Below are positions 29,125 through 38,944 of a DNA stretch of 64,000 nucleotides, one piece after another. The translations under genes and the position numbers were made by a program. Under the pieces are notes generated by a model. It ran no database searches and was not told the DNA's origin. It saw nothing but the letters and a program-made list of their open reading frames with translations. Origin of the DNA: Planctomycetia bacterium (lineage in GTDB: Bacteria > Planctomycetota > Planctomycetia > Pirellulales > Thermoguttaceae); NCBI GenBank assembly GCA_030539295.1, contig JAUNSJ010000001.1:232033-296032 (forward strand), in the 5' to 3' direction. How positions within the stretch are numbered: position 1 is the stretch's first letter; each line of letters starts with the position of its first letter.

Positions 29125-29613
29125 CTTTGTTCGTTTCCTGCTGTTATACCGGTTTCACTCGACATTTCCTGCCATAATGCCCTGAAGACACAAGGTGACA
29201 GAGCGAACAGGCGAAAATGTCGGAAAAAATCGCGTGTCGGCATTGTGGCTAACTTTCTTTGGTCAGTTAAGCCATCCCCATGCCTGCATTCCCTGCTCGC
29301 GTCTCGGGTGTTGCGTGTTCCCCATCGGTGGAGAGCGTCCCAGACACCACGACCCTGGAATCATAACAATTACTCTTAGGTTACGCCAGAGCAATTTCCT
29401 ATTTTTCTCGACATCCGAACATTTTTGAGTTTTAAAGTGACAGGACAGGTAATTTAGATATTTTAGGTAATATTTTATTCTGCATTATAGCGAGATTTCA
29501 CGCCTCATGCATGAGGGCTCCTGAAGAAAATTCAGGAGTTATTTATGGTCGGACCGAATAAGTGGTATTTTAATTCTATTGTGTCGCACTTTTGTTTTTA
29601 TTACCTACTTTTC
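29125..29613. other. Intergenic region between sbcC and the motor-like operon
   Basis: About 490 bases. It should contain the terminator of sbcC and the promoter of the motor-like operon. I see a 14-bp palindrome CCTCATGCATGAGG (29503-29516) directly followed by an 8-bp stem with a 5-base loop (CTCCTGAA / TTCAGGAG, 29518-29538). On the plus strand this second hairpin is followed by a T-rich run, on the minus strand it is not. No convincing promoter was found. Confidence 0.4.
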
Positions 29614-32600
29614 TTACCTTATTTCTCGGCACCCTGGGCCTTCGATCCGGCTGCGTCCGCCGGACAGAGCTACGACGTTGATATGAGTCCCGATACGCTC
29701 TTCAATGGCAGGAATGTGCGAAATGATTCCGATGAGTTTGCCACTTCTGTTGGTTGTTTGCAAGGTTGCAATAGCGGCGTCCAGAGCGGCGCCGTCGAGA
29801 GAGCCAAATCCTTCGTCGAGGAAAAGAGAATGAAGAGGTTTTTTTGAGCTAATCAGTTCTGACAGGCCAAATGAGAGGGCCAGACTCACCAGAAACGTCT
29901 CGCCACCGGACAGGTTGCAAACGGGGCGTATTTCGTCCGCTTGATATCGGTCAAGTACAGCCGGTAAGAGTGGTTCCGTTTCGTCCTGACACAGAAGGTA
30001 GCGGTCTGTCATTTTTGAAAGTTGAATATTGGCAAGGTCAAGAACACGATTGAAAGTGATGGACTGTACGATATTACGAAATTTTTTCCCATCGGGCGAT
30101 CCGATCAGGTTATCAAGTATTTGCCAACGCGATTGCTCGTTGCGCAAATTCGTCTGTTCAGCCATCAAGTTTTGATAAAGTTCACACTGCGCGGAATTGG
30201 CTTGCAGGATGGCGTCAATGCGCCCCATCTCACCGTTACATTTTTCGTTTTCATCATTAAGACAATTGAGGCGATCAACCGCTTCTTCCTCCGTAAGGGT
30301 ATGCAAGTCAGAAGGGGCACGAGACAGCTCGCATTTTAATGCGGACTCGCGCCGATTCAATTCTTCACTCAGGCTGTCAAGAGTCGTGGCCTGTTTATCA
30401 AGCTCCTGTCGCTCGGCGTCGTAACGTTCCAATTCTTCCGCAGGGGTAATTGCTTTTAGAAATGTATCTTCATCGGGAAAACCGGAATTCGCGAGTGCCG
30501 TTTGAAAATCTTCCACCGCGACAGTCAGGTCCGGGCCGATTGCGTCGCGTGACTGTTCCCAAAAAGTTAAGGTTGTTTGAATTTGCAGTTCTTTGTCTTG
30601 CAGCGTTGTTCGGCAGCTCTCTGCTTGTGTCAGGTTTTTTCTGCAATCTTCAATTTCCTTTCGAAGAGACGATTCCTCAATATTGGGATTACGGTCACCA
30701 AAGAGCGTTGCCCGATGTTTTCGTTTAACTTCATACTCTTTCTGACAGGCGTCATACTCCCCGGCGATCACAAGTAAATTCGAATTCGTCTCTGTATATT
30801 GCGATTCGAGAATGGTAATCGTTGCCTGTAAAGGAGCAAGTTTGGCTTCATGCGTCAAGACGTCCTGGAGAAGTGTGGCCCTGTCTTTTTCGCGCTTTGC
30901 GAGAAGTTCAGCAACGAGCACTTCGTTCTGGGATAGGAGTGCACGCGTAAGATTATTATTCTCATCCGAAACGAGGTCGTGGGCCTGTGAATCAAATGCG
31001 GCAAGGAGGAGTACTTCCCGCTCGTACAAGTCGGTGATTTTTGTCATCAGCTCATCGCGGGACAGATTCAATAAATTTGGATCGATTGCGGCTATAACTT
31101 GTTTTTTGTCGCGCAGATTTTGTTCAGCTTGCGGTTGTTCAAATTTTTTCTGCTCAATTTCCAAATTCATACTGCCTATTTTCATACGCAGCGATACAAG
31201 TTCAGAATCAATCTTTTTCAGAACTTTTTGCTTGTTTTCGATTTCATGGGAATGGTCAGTAAGTGGCTGCATATCGTTGCTGGAATAGGGATGTTCCGTA
31301 GCGCCGCACAGAGGGCAAGGTTCACCGTCGACGAGCGCGTCGCGACATTTACTCCAATCGCCTGCTTGACTCACAAAATATTGTTGATTTCGCAAGAGTT
31401 CGAACGAAGAATTGAGGTCCTTCTGCTGGAGCAGGAGTTCTTCGATTCTTGTTTGCACGAACTCTTTGCGACTTTGCATCAGGAGCAGATCCCCTTTGAT
31501 CCTGTCGAGAAGAAATTGAGCGAGGCAAACGGCAGCCAAGGCGTCGGGCAGCGGTTCCACTTCGACGCGGCATTGCGCAATCCGTTTTATACGTTCCGAG
31601 TTTTCAATTGCACAAGCGATTTCATCCTGCCTGGCTTTGAGCAAAGATTGCAAAGAAATCATTTTTTCACGGAGCACTTGCATTTTTTGGGAAGTTTTAG
31701 TGCTGTCCTGGGCAAGATTATTGATATGGATATCGAGTTCACGAACGGCGTTCCATACTTCGAGAGAGGAATTATACCGCTCTTGTGCGGCGAGAAGAGC
31801 CTGTTTTGCAAGATTGTATTCATGCAGAACAGGCTCCAGTTTAGCCGCGGTCGAAATGAGTTCGGCCTGGCAATCGCAGACCTTTGATTCCGCCAATACG
31901 TATTGCGAATTAAGTCGGGTTCTAAGGGCGAGAAAAGGTTGCAGCTTGGCCGCGAGCGTGCCTTCGGTCAGACGTTTTAACACAGGCTGAAAATCGATAC
32001 GGCGCTGTTGAAGAAGTTCGCGTTGGCGCTCGTTTTGACGAAATCGGTCGTGAACTTCGCGCAATTGTTTTAACAGGTTGACGTGCAAAGTCAGAGAGGC
32101 AATTTCACGTCGCAATTCTAAAATGTGTTTCGACAGGGAATCGCGCGAATCCTGATGCTGTTTTTGGACTTCTGGAGAAAGAATGGTCACAACTTCAAGC
32201 TGCTTTGCAACTTCGTTCAACTGCTGTTTGTATTCCAGAAAATGGTTATGGATCCAGAAGGAAACCTGGCCGTAAATTTCCGTCCCTGTAATGGCCTGAA
32301 GGATTTCACTTCGTTCACTTTTATTCCCTTTCAGAAAGGCGGCGAACTGGCCCTGCGGCAAAAGAACGGAGTGACAAAATCGATGAAAGTCCATCTGAAG
32401 CAGCTCGGTAATGGCATTCACAGTGCCACTGTTGGTCTTTTCGGTCAGAATCATGTCAGTATCGCCATCGATGAGAAGGTGAGTGGCGGGCTGGGGTTTG
32501 CCGTTCGTTTTGTTTCGGGCAAGACGTTTCGTCCATCGAGCGCGATATTTCTTGTTATCGACTTCGAAAGTGACTTCAGCGAGGCAGTCTGCGGTATGTC

Positions 32601-32820
32601 GCGACATGACGAAGTTGTCATTTTCAGTCATCACCTTGAGTCGGGGTACACGACCGTAAAGTGCGAGGCAGACAGCGTCCAGTATGGTCGACTTACCAGC
32701 TCCCGTCAAACCTGTGACCAGAAAGATACCTTCCGACGCGTAGTCCGGATGCGTCAAATCAATTTCCCATTCGCCGTAGAGTGAATTTAAATTTTTTAAA
32801 CGGATTTTAAGCAGTTTCAT
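29614..32820 (-). CDS. sbcC: SbcC, ATPase subunit of the SbcCD nuclease
   Basis: A 1068-residue Rad50-type protein. Walker A GLTGAGKST (37-45), long coiled-coil arms, the zinc hook CPLC (502-505), and near the C-terminus the ABC signature 'LSGGETFLVSLALSFGLSEL' and Walker B 'SLFLDEGFGSLD'. With SbcD it cuts DNA hairpins and blocked double-strand ends. Length and all motifs are normal. The gene begins 19 bases after sbcD. Confidence 0.95.
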   Translation of the reverse strand: MKLLKIRLKNLNSLYGEWEIDLTHPDYASEGIFLVTGLTGAGKSTILDAVCLALYGRVPRLKVMTENDNFVMSRHTADCLAEVTFEVDNKKYRARWTKRLARNKTNGKPQPATHLLIDGDTDMILTEKTNSGTVNAITELLQMDFHRFCHSVLLPQGQFAAFLKGNKSERSEILQAITGTEIYGQVSFWIHNHFLEYKQQLNEVAKQLEVVTILSPEVQKQHQDSRDSLSKHILELRREIASLTLHVNLLKQLREVHDRFRQNERQRELLQQRRIDFQPVLKRLTEGTLAAKLQPFLALRTRLNSQYVLAESKVCDCQAELISTAAKLEPVLHEYNLAKQALLAAQERYNSSLEVWNAVRELDIHINNLAQDSTKTSQKMQVLREKMISLQSLLKARQDEIACAIENSERIKRIAQCRVEVEPLPDALAAVCLAQFLLDRIKGDLLLMQSRKEFVQTRIEELLLQQKDLNSSFELLRNQQYFVSQAGDWSKCRDALVDGEPCPLCGATEHPYSSNDMQPLTDHSHEIENKQKVLKKIDSELVSLRMKIGSMNLEIEQKKFEQPQAEQNLRDKKQVIAAIDPNLLNLSRDELMTKITDLYEREVLLLAAFDSQAHDLVSDENNNLTRALLSQNEVLVAELLAKREKDRATLLQDVLTHEAKLAPLQATITILESQYTETNSNLLVIAGEYDACQKEYEVKRKHRATLFGDRNPNIEESSLRKEIEDCRKNLTQAESCRTTLQDKELQIQTTLTFWEQSRDAIGPDLTVAVEDFQTALANSGFPDEDTFLKAITPAEELERYDAERQELDKQATTLDSLSEELNRRESALKCELSRAPSDLHTLTEEEAVDRLNCLNDENEKCNGEMGRIDAILQANSAQCELYQNLMAEQTNLRNEQSRWQILDNLIGSPDGKKFRNIVQSITFNRVLDLANIQLSKMTDRYLLCQDETEPLLPAVLDRYQADEIRPVCNLSGGETFLVSLALSFGLSELISSKKPLHSLFLDEGFGSLDGAALDAAIATLQTTNRSGKLIGIISHIPAIEERIGTHINVVALSGGRSRIEGPGCREIR

Positions 32821-32839
32821 CCTTGGTTATTCTCCTGGT

Positions 32840-34081
32840 TCATTTCGCATTTGTGTCGGCATTCTGCACGGCAGTTATCGATTGAATGTATAAGTCGCGT
32901 AACATTTTTTTGTCGTCGTCGGAGTAGTTCGTCTTCTGGAGCACTTGTTCGAAGACATCAAAAACGGTAAAATCTTTAAGCGATTTTCGGACGGGATCCG
33001 CGGCGACAGAAGGAGTACAAGTCTGCCGAAAATTGATGCGAAGCGGTTCAACACAGGTACCGCCCGTCCGTTCGAGAACGCGAGTACTCAGGTCGGGCAT
33101 GGGTTCGGTCCCGGTATAAAGAACTTCAAGCCAAACGGGGGTCCCGTCGGCAATAAGAGCGTCGAGTTGATTTTCCAGTTGCGGCCAGGTACCGAAAATG
33201 GATACGATTTTCTGGAAAATTGGAATTTTGAGCTGTTCCACCTCCGTCTGCTGCCCGCCAAATCGTACCAGAGCACAGGAACAGGCAACAGGTTCTTTTG
33301 GAAAATCGAAGATTAGAGGAGCGCCGCTGTAACGGATGGTTTCCGTACCGGCGACAGCTTGAGCGATGTGGAGATGGCCCAAGGCAACGTAGTCGAAGTC
33401 AAGGGAGAAGATGGCTGGACTGACGAGTCCGAGGGCACCGACGTAAAAGTCATCGGAGGCGCGTCGCTGAGAGAGACGACTGCCTGCGGTGAACAGATGC
33501 CCCATAAGAATCATGGGGACGTCTCCGGCCAGAGTGCGAGCAGACCGCGCCGCGCTGGTGACCCGTTCGTAATGGCGCTGAACTCCTGCGTAGAAGAGAG
33601 CATCACGGTCGTCCACCGCTTCCCCTTCAGCGGAGCGACGTATATCGCCTTCACGCAGGTAAGGGACCGCCGCGACGACCGCCAGGGCCTGCCCTGCAAG
33701 ATCTTTTAGGGTAAAAACCTCCTCTTGGATCCGGTCTGGCCGGGCTGCGGTTCCGGTTATGTGCACCTTAACGCGGCGAAACACGTTTCGCAGTGCCGAA
33801 AGATAGGAGGGCGAGTCGTGATTGCCTGCGACAATGACAATTTGGCAGGAGGTCTCGGCGGTCACTTTGCATAAAAAGTCACTATAGAGCTGGAGCGACC
33901 GATTCGACGGGGAGGCCGTATCGAACAGATCTCCTGATACCACAAGGAGTTCAGCGCCGTGCTCCTGAATCTTTTCAAACAGCCATTGAAGAAATTTCTC
34001 GTGCTCCGGGTAGCGGTCTTTTTCGTAGAAAGTACGGCCCAGATGCCAATCGGAGGTATGAATCATGGTTAACGGTCGCAT
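32840..34081 (-). CDS. sbcD: SbcD, Mre11-type nuclease subunit
   Basis: A 413-residue metallophosphoesterase. The metal-binding motifs are all present: 'HTSDWHLGR' (start), 'VSGDLFD', 'VAGNHDSP', 'MGHLF' and 'ALGHLH'. The C-terminal part is the capping and SbcC-binding region. Together with sbcC it forms a two-gene operon read from the promoter at 34195-34223. Confidence 0.95.
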   Translation of the reverse strand: MRPLTMIHTSDWHLGRTFYEKDRYPEHEKFLQWLFEKIQEHGAELLVVSGDLFDTASPSNRSLQLYSDFLCKVTAETSCQIVIVAGNHDSPSYLSALRNVFRRVKVHITGTAARPDRIQEEVFTLKDLAGQALAVVAAVPYLREGDIRRSAEGEAVDDRDALFYAGVQRHYERVTSAARSARTLAGDVPMILMGHLFTAGSRLSQRRASDDFYVGALGLVSPAIFSLDFDYVALGHLHIAQAVAGTETIRYSGAPLIFDFPKEPVACSCALVRFGGQQTEVEQLKIPIFQKIVSIFGTWPQLENQLDALIADGTPVWLEVLYTGTEPMPDLSTRVLERTGGTCVEPLRINFRQTCTPSVAADPVRKSLKDFTVFDVFEQVLQKTNYSDDDKKMLRDLYIQSITAVQNADTNAK

Positions 34082-34194
34082 GGGAATGTCCTGTTCCAGG
34101 CTCTTATATTCCTGTTGATGTTCAGTTATATTATATTAATGATCATGAAATTATTCGCTCCTTCTGCTCCTGGCAGTATCCGCGGTTCACTCAT

Positions 34195-34223
34195 ATTATA
34201 GTCCTAACTTTTGTGAACTTCAA
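34195..34223 (-). promoter_or_regulatory. Promoter of sbcD-sbcC
   Basis: On the minus strand TTGAAG, a 17-base spacer, then TATAAT; leader of about 105 bases before sbcD. Confidence 0.68.
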
Positions 34224-34405
34224 TGGGCCGCAGGACAGAAAAACTGGGAAGGATAGATAAAATGAGTCACGAAAACAAAGATACGGAACAAGAATTCCGC
34301 CCATTTTGTTTAATCTAGGCAGTATAGATAATCTTAAGCAGCTAGACACTTTTGGTAAGAAGTGAATAAAATTAAAAAAAATTCTTGAAAAAGGCGAAAA
34401 GAGGG

Positions 34406-34434
34406 TTGATTTCGGAGAATATCCCGGGTAGAAT
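34406..34434 (+). promoter_or_regulatory. Promoter of the oxidoreductase/HEAT/DUF1080 gene group
   Basis: TTGATT, a 17-base spacer and TAGAAT, about 65 bases before the start codon at 34504. Confidence 0.6.
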
Positions 34435-34503
34435 GTACCAAATGGATTGAGTTATGTTGTAACCCCACCTAACCCTAATATAAAAATTCTGAGGAGGAAC
34501 TTT

Positions 34504-35805
34504 ATGAGCGATTCTGGAAAGCGGCCTGTCTCGCGCCGTGGTTTTCTGAAGCTGTCCGGGCTGGCAACAGCGGTTGCGGTGCCTATGTTTTTGCCAGGCC
34601 GGATCTTAGGCCTGAATGGAACGACTGCGCCAAGTGCGCGTATTAACCTGGGCGCCATTGGAATCCAAAGTCGAGGTTTTGAAGACCTGCGTGTGTTTGT
34701 TGGGCGTGAGGACGTTCAGTTCCGAGCGATCTGCGATATACAGAAGAAGCAACGTGAGAAGATAAAGAAATTTGCCGATGAGCAGTACGGGAATACGGAC
34801 TGCGCGATGTATAAGGACATGGAAGACCTGCTGGTGCGGGACGACATAGACGCGGTTTTGATCGCAACGGGCGACCGGTGGCACACCATGGCGTCGATCA
34901 CGGCGGCGCGTTTTGGTAAAGACGTCTACTGTGAGAAGCCGCTTTCATTGACGATTGAGGAGAGCCGTGCCTTGGCCAATGCGGTGAATCGTTATGGAAT
35001 CGTGTATCAGGCGGGAACGCAGCGCCGTAATATAGGTAACTTTATGCTGGCGGCGAAGATTGCACAGAGCGGTAAGCTTGGCAAATTGACGGAAGTTCAC
35101 GCAAATACGTTGTGGCCTGCGACAACGCAGAACTGGTTGCCGGCAGAGACACAGCCGGGAATTGAGGAATGCGACTGGGATCGTTGGCTTGGTGCATGCC
35201 CCTGGCGTCCGTACAATCCGGCCTACGTTGCCGGCGCTTGGCGGGGTCATTATGATTTTCACGGGGGTGGCATTCTGGAATGGGGATCGCACACGGTGGA
35301 CCTGTGTCAATGGGCAGCGCAAAAGGACGATACGGCACCGGTTCGTTACGAGCCGCAGTTTTCGGAAGACGGTTCTTCCATAACGGGAGTGATTCACGCC
35401 TATTATGCGGACGGTTTGAAGCTGGTCATGCGAGAAAGCGGCTGGCTGGGTCTGGGAACGTGCTCCGCGCGATACGTGGGCGAAGAGGGCTGGGTTGAAA
35501 CCGGCGACAGTGGACGTATGGCCGTATCTTCTGACGCGTTACGAGGCGAATTGAAATATTTCGGTATGCCTGGGACAAGCCCGGTAACACACATAGCGGA
35601 ATTTGTCGATTGCGTTAAGACGCGTCGTAATCCTGCGGCCAATGCCAATGTCGCGGCGCAGTCGCACATTGCATCTCATTGTGCCTATATAGCGTGGCAG
35701 TTAGGGCGTCCTGTTGAATTTGACCCAGTTGCGGAAGAATTCAAGAACGACGCCGATGCCAATCGTATGCGTAAACGCCCGCTTCGTGCCCCTTACACCC
35801 TCTAA
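34504..35805 (+). CDS. Tat-exported Gfo/Idh/MocA-family oxidoreductase
   Basis: A 433-residue NAD(P)-dependent sugar oxidoreductase-like protein. It begins with a twin-arginine signal (SRRGFLKLSG, residues 10-19) and hydrophobic stretch, so it is exported folded with its cofactor. The Rossmann start 'INLGAIGIQSRGFEDL' and the family motif 'DVYCEKPLSLTIEESRAL' are intact. ATG at 34504 is chosen for GAGGAGG upstream. Exported members of this family are abundant in planctomycetes and often act on keto-sugars or glycosides; the DUF1080 gene two positions downstream supports a role in 3-keto-glycoside turnover. Confidence 0.85.
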   Translation: MSDSGKRPVSRRGFLKLSGLATAVAVPMFLPGRILGLNGTTAPSARINLGAIGIQSRGFEDLRVFVGREDVQFRAICDIQKKQREKIKKFADEQYGNTDCAMYKDMEDLLVRDDIDAVLIATGDRWHTMASITAARFGKDVYCEKPLSLTIEESRALANAVNRYGIVYQAGTQRRNIGNFMLAAKIAQSGKLGKLTEVHANTLWPATTQNWLPAETQPGIEECDWDRWLGACPWRPYNPAYVAGAWRGHYDFHGGGILEWGSHTVDLCQWAAQKDDTAPVRYEPQFSEDGSSITGVIHAYYADGLKLVMRESGWLGLGTCSARYVGEEGWVETGDSGRMAVSSDALRGELKYFGMPGTSPVTHIAEFVDCVKTRRNPAANANVAAQSHIASHCAYIAWQLGRPVEFDPVAEEFKNDADANRMRKRPLRAPYTL

Positions 35806-35823
35806 CCGTCAGGAGAACCACTC

Positions 35824-37938
35824 ATGAAATTGAAGATATACAGTTTTTTGTTTATTGCGGCGATTCTGTGTTTTGCACAAATGCCACTTTCGTCTGCGCT
35901 CGCTATAGACGCGGAGTATCAGCAGACGCTTATGCGAACGACCGATGAGTCCGTTCTCATAGACGCTCTTGCCAAAGAAGGCGAGAGCGACGACGATGTT
36001 TTCGCGAAGAGTCTTGCCTGTAAGCGACTGGCGATCATTGGAACGGACGCGGCAGTCCCGGCCCTGGCGGCCATGCTGCCGAGTGAAAAGTTGAATGTTT
36101 ATGCGCGTTACGCATTGGAAGAGATTCCGGGCGAGGCGCCCAATGCCGCGTTGCAAAAAGCGGCGAAGGAATTAACCGGATTGACCGCGGTCGGAGCGAT
36201 TGATTCCATTGGTGTCCGGCGGGATGCCTCGGCACTTCCGCTGTTCCGCGAGTTACTCGGGGCTGCCCCTGGCAATGATGTGCGTAAAGCGATCTACCTG
36301 GCGGCAGGCAATATAGCGAATGATGAATCCGCGGCGCTGCTGCTGGAAGCTGTTGCCGGCGAGGCCAGCGACGACCTCGTTGTCCGCATGGGTTTGGGTG
36401 ACGCCGTGCTTGCTTGTGCCGACCGTTTTGAGAAGGCTGGGAATAGCGAGAAGTCGGCGGAACTGTTCGAATCGCTCGTCTGCGACAAGTTCCCGGTCTG
36501 CGTGCAGAAAGCGGGTTCTTACCGTGCACTACTTGCACGCGGCGGCGTGTCCGTTGACAAGATTCTTGAAAAATTGCAAGGGGAAAAATATTGCTGCTTT
36601 TCGGCTGCGTTGAAGACCCTGCGTGAATTCAGTGATGAAGACGCGGCGACCGTTGTCCCGGCCGTTATTGCGATCGTGCCGAACTTGCCAGTTGACCGCA
36701 AGGCGCTCGTGCTCCGCGCTCTGGGCGACCGCAAAGACGACGCCACGCGTCAGGCAATGCTTCCGCTCTTGATCGAAAATCTGAATAATGAATCGGTCGA
36801 GGTGCAGTTAGCCGCAGCAAAGGCACTTGCCAATGTTGGCAAATACGATGTCGAAGCGGCGATTAAGGGAGCCCGAGCAGAGAAATTTCAGGCGGACCAG
36901 GCCGTCGTGGATGCCTTGGTCGCCGCGGCGGTAGCAATGCCAGGCGATGCTGTCGATAATGCCATGCTCGAAATTGTCAATGGTGTTACCGCAGAAGAAC
37001 TGTCACAGGATGCGGCCGATTCTACCGGGTTCGCTGCTGTGCTCAAGATCATCGAAGAGCGTCGAACGTCGGCGGCCGCGCCTGCGCTGGTTAAAATTGC
37101 CAACACGCCCAATGTGAAGCCTGAGCTGCGCAATGGTGCACTCGATGCTCTTTCGGAAATTGTCAGCTTTGACAATCTTTCCCTCTTTGTAGACGCATTG
37201 GAGAATGAGAGTGACGATGCGAGAATCGACTGGCTGCTGCGAGCGGCGTGTACTCGTCTTCCACGAGAAGAATGTGCGGCGGAAATTGTGAAAATTTTTG
37301 AAGCCTCTGATCTGGCGAAGAAGATGAAACTTTTCGGCCTTTTGAAACAGATCGGCGGCCCGACGGCTCTGGCCTGTGTGGAAAAGGCATGCTGGAACGG
37401 TGAAACGAGCGATCCGGCCAGCGCGACGCTCGGACAGTGGAATTCACCCGACGATGCGAAAGCCGTTGCCGAGGCCTGTCTAAAATTGGCAAAGGAGTCG
37501 AAGGAGAATAAATACCGCGTGCGTGGAATAAGGAGTTACATTCGTATCCCGCGACAGTTTAATCTGCCAACCGCGGAACGGTTAGCCATGTGCCAAACGG
37601 CCTTCGAGACCGCGGTCCGCCCGGAGGACAAGAGTCTTGTCTTTGATATTTTCCCGCGGATCGTGGAAGTCTCGTCTGCCCAGGCGGCAATGAGCTATGC
37701 GGGGCAGGCTGAATATGCGGAAAAAGCCTTCGAGGCCACGGTTATTGTCGCGGAGAAACTCAATCTGGGCAAGCCTGACTTTGACTGGAAAGGGGCAAAT
37801 CCGGAAGGAGCGTCCGCGGAAAATATCGCCAAGGCAGACGCCATACGAACTATTACCGGTTTAATGAAAGAGGTCCTTGGCAAGACGACGAATGACGATC
37901 TGAAAGGTCGCGCACAGAAAGTCATTGACCGCTATTGA
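35824..37938 (+). CDS. Secreted HEAT-repeat protein
   Basis: A 704-residue protein with a signal peptide (residues 1-27, 'FLFIAAILCFAQMPLSSALA') and then almost only Ala/Leu/Glu-rich helix pairs with the HEAT rhythm, for example 'VEVQLAAAKALANVGKYDVEAAIKG' spread over positions near 325-350. Such proteins act as binding scaffolds. It follows the oxidoreductase by 18 bases and ends at a terminator, so the two are co-transcribed. No catalytic motif is seen. Confidence 0.7.
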   Translation: MKLKIYSFLFIAAILCFAQMPLSSALAIDAEYQQTLMRTTDESVLIDALAKEGESDDDVFAKSLACKRLAIIGTDAAVPALAAMLPSEKLNVYARYALEEIPGEAPNAALQKAAKELTGLTAVGAIDSIGVRRDASALPLFRELLGAAPGNDVRKAIYLAAGNIANDESAALLLEAVAGEASDDLVVRMGLGDAVLACADRFEKAGNSEKSAELFESLVCDKFPVCVQKAGSYRALLARGGVSVDKILEKLQGEKYCCFSAALKTLREFSDEDAATVVPAVIAIVPNLPVDRKALVLRALGDRKDDATRQAMLPLLIENLNNESVEVQLAAAKALANVGKYDVEAAIKGARAEKFQADQAVVDALVAAAVAMPGDAVDNAMLEIVNGVTAEELSQDAADSTGFAAVLKIIEERRTSAAAPALVKIANTPNVKPELRNGALDALSEIVSFDNLSLFVDALENESDDARIDWLLRAACTRLPREECAAEIVKIFEASDLAKKMKLFGLLKQIGGPTALACVEKACWNGETSDPASATLGQWNSPDDAKAVAEACLKLAKESKENKYRVRGIRSYIRIPRQFNLPTAERLAMCQTAFETAVRPEDKSLVFDIFPRIVEVSSAQAAMSYAGQAEYAEKAFEATVIVAEKLNLGKPDFDWKGANPEGASAENIAKADAIRTITGLMKEVLGKTTNDDLKGRAQKVIDRY

Positions 37939-37987
37939 GCGTGTATAATGGAAGTTTCTCAATTTTGCAAATAAGAAACTGAAGATC

Positions 37988-38022
37988 GGCGGGATATCAA
38001 ATGTCTGGTACCCGCCCTTTTT
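37988..38022 (+). terminator. Terminator after the HEAT-repeat gene
   Basis: GGCGGG pairs with CCCGCC across a loop with two further A-T pairs, followed by CTTTTT. It would separate, or attenuate read-through into, the DUF1080 gene 26 bases later. Confidence 0.6.
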
Positions 38023-38048
38023 CACCAAAGTAAATTTGAAAGGATACA

Positions 38049-38753
38049 ATGAAAAAAATAGTATTTCTGGTGTGTGCTCTTCTCGTGGTAACCGGAATCT
38101 GCCGGGGGCAGGAACAGAATCGCCTGAGCGTACCGGAACAACAGGCAGGCTTTGAACTGCTGTTCGACGGCAAAACACTTTCTCCGACGATCTGGCAGTC
38201 AGCAATAGACGGATATCCGAGCTACGACGGTTTCTTTCGCTGTGAGAAGGGCGGCAACTTAATGACGCGGAAGACCTACGATAATTTTGTATTTCGCTTT
38301 GAATTCAAACTGCCGTCGCGCGGCAATAACGGTTTGGGGATACGAGCGCCGAAACCTGACTGCGACGTCGCCTATTCTGGAATTGAACTTCAGATACTCG
38401 CCGAAGATTACACGGAAGCGGCGGAATGGCAAAAGCACGGTTCGATCTATGGTGTGGTTCCGGCGAAAACAGGAGCCCTTAAGCCGAATGGCGAATGGAA
38501 TACGGAAGAAGTTATTGCCTTGGGTCCGAAAATCAAGGTCGTTGTTAATGGGCAGGTTATTGTTGACGCGGATATAACCGATGCGAAACCGATACATGAG
38601 GCGGAACACCCGGGTCTGCAGAACAAGACGGGGTTCCTGGGATTTCTGGGGCACGGCGACCCGGTAGAGTTTCGCAATGTGCGAGTTTTGAAGATTACAG
38701 ACGCGTCAGACGTCGAACGACTTTTCGAACTTGAGAAGGCGGTGAATCCGTGA
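38049..38753 (+). CDS. Secreted DUF1080 protein (3-keto-disaccharide hydrolase-like)
   Basis: A 234-residue protein with a signal peptide (1-20) and the DUF1080 pattern: 'GFELLFDGKTL', 'YDNFVFRFEFKLP', 'NNGLGIRAP' and 'FLGFLGHGDPVEFRNVRV'. The fold is a concanavalin-like sandwich. Characterised relatives cleave 3-keto-O-glycosides made by Gfo/Idh-type oxidoreductases, which matches the exported oxidoreductase upstream. A terminator lies between it and the HEAT gene, so expression may be partly separate. Confidence 0.82.
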   Translation: MKKIVFLVCALLVVTGICRGQEQNRLSVPEQQAGFELLFDGKTLSPTIWQSAIDGYPSYDGFFRCEKGGNLMTRKTYDNFVFRFEFKLPSRGNNGLGIRAPKPDCDVAYSGIELQILAEDYTEAAEWQKHGSIYGVVPAKTGALKPNGEWNTEEVIALGPKIKVVVNGQVIVDADITDAKPIHEAEHPGLQNKTGFLGFLGHGDPVEFRNVRVLKITDASDVERLFELEKAVNP

Positions 38754-38944
38754 TATCTCGACGTGGCGTTTTCATTTCTGAAGACGTAAATGAGTGGAAG
38801 CGCCACCGCTTTTCAGACTAACAAGAGGAGACGAAGATTGTACAGGAGTCACGAGTTGACAGGGGATGCGTGTCGACAGCTTTTAGGGAGCCGATGCGTA
38901 GGTACAAAAGTTCGTTCACGATAAACTATTCAGAAAGATGTCAA

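Larger units (their letters stand above)
34082..34503. other. Divergent intergenic region between sbcD and the oxidoreductase gene
   Basis: About 420 bases, AT-rich, holding two back-to-back promoters: 34195-34223 on the minus strand and 34406-34434 on the plus strand. Nothing else was recognised. Confidence 0.5.

Noticed and set aside
24372..34081. Calling the motor-like operon plus sbcCD a Zorya defence system
   Set aside because: No ZorB-type peptidoglycan-binding domain, no ZorC/ZorD helicase or ZorE nuclease; only the tailed channel is similar in outline.
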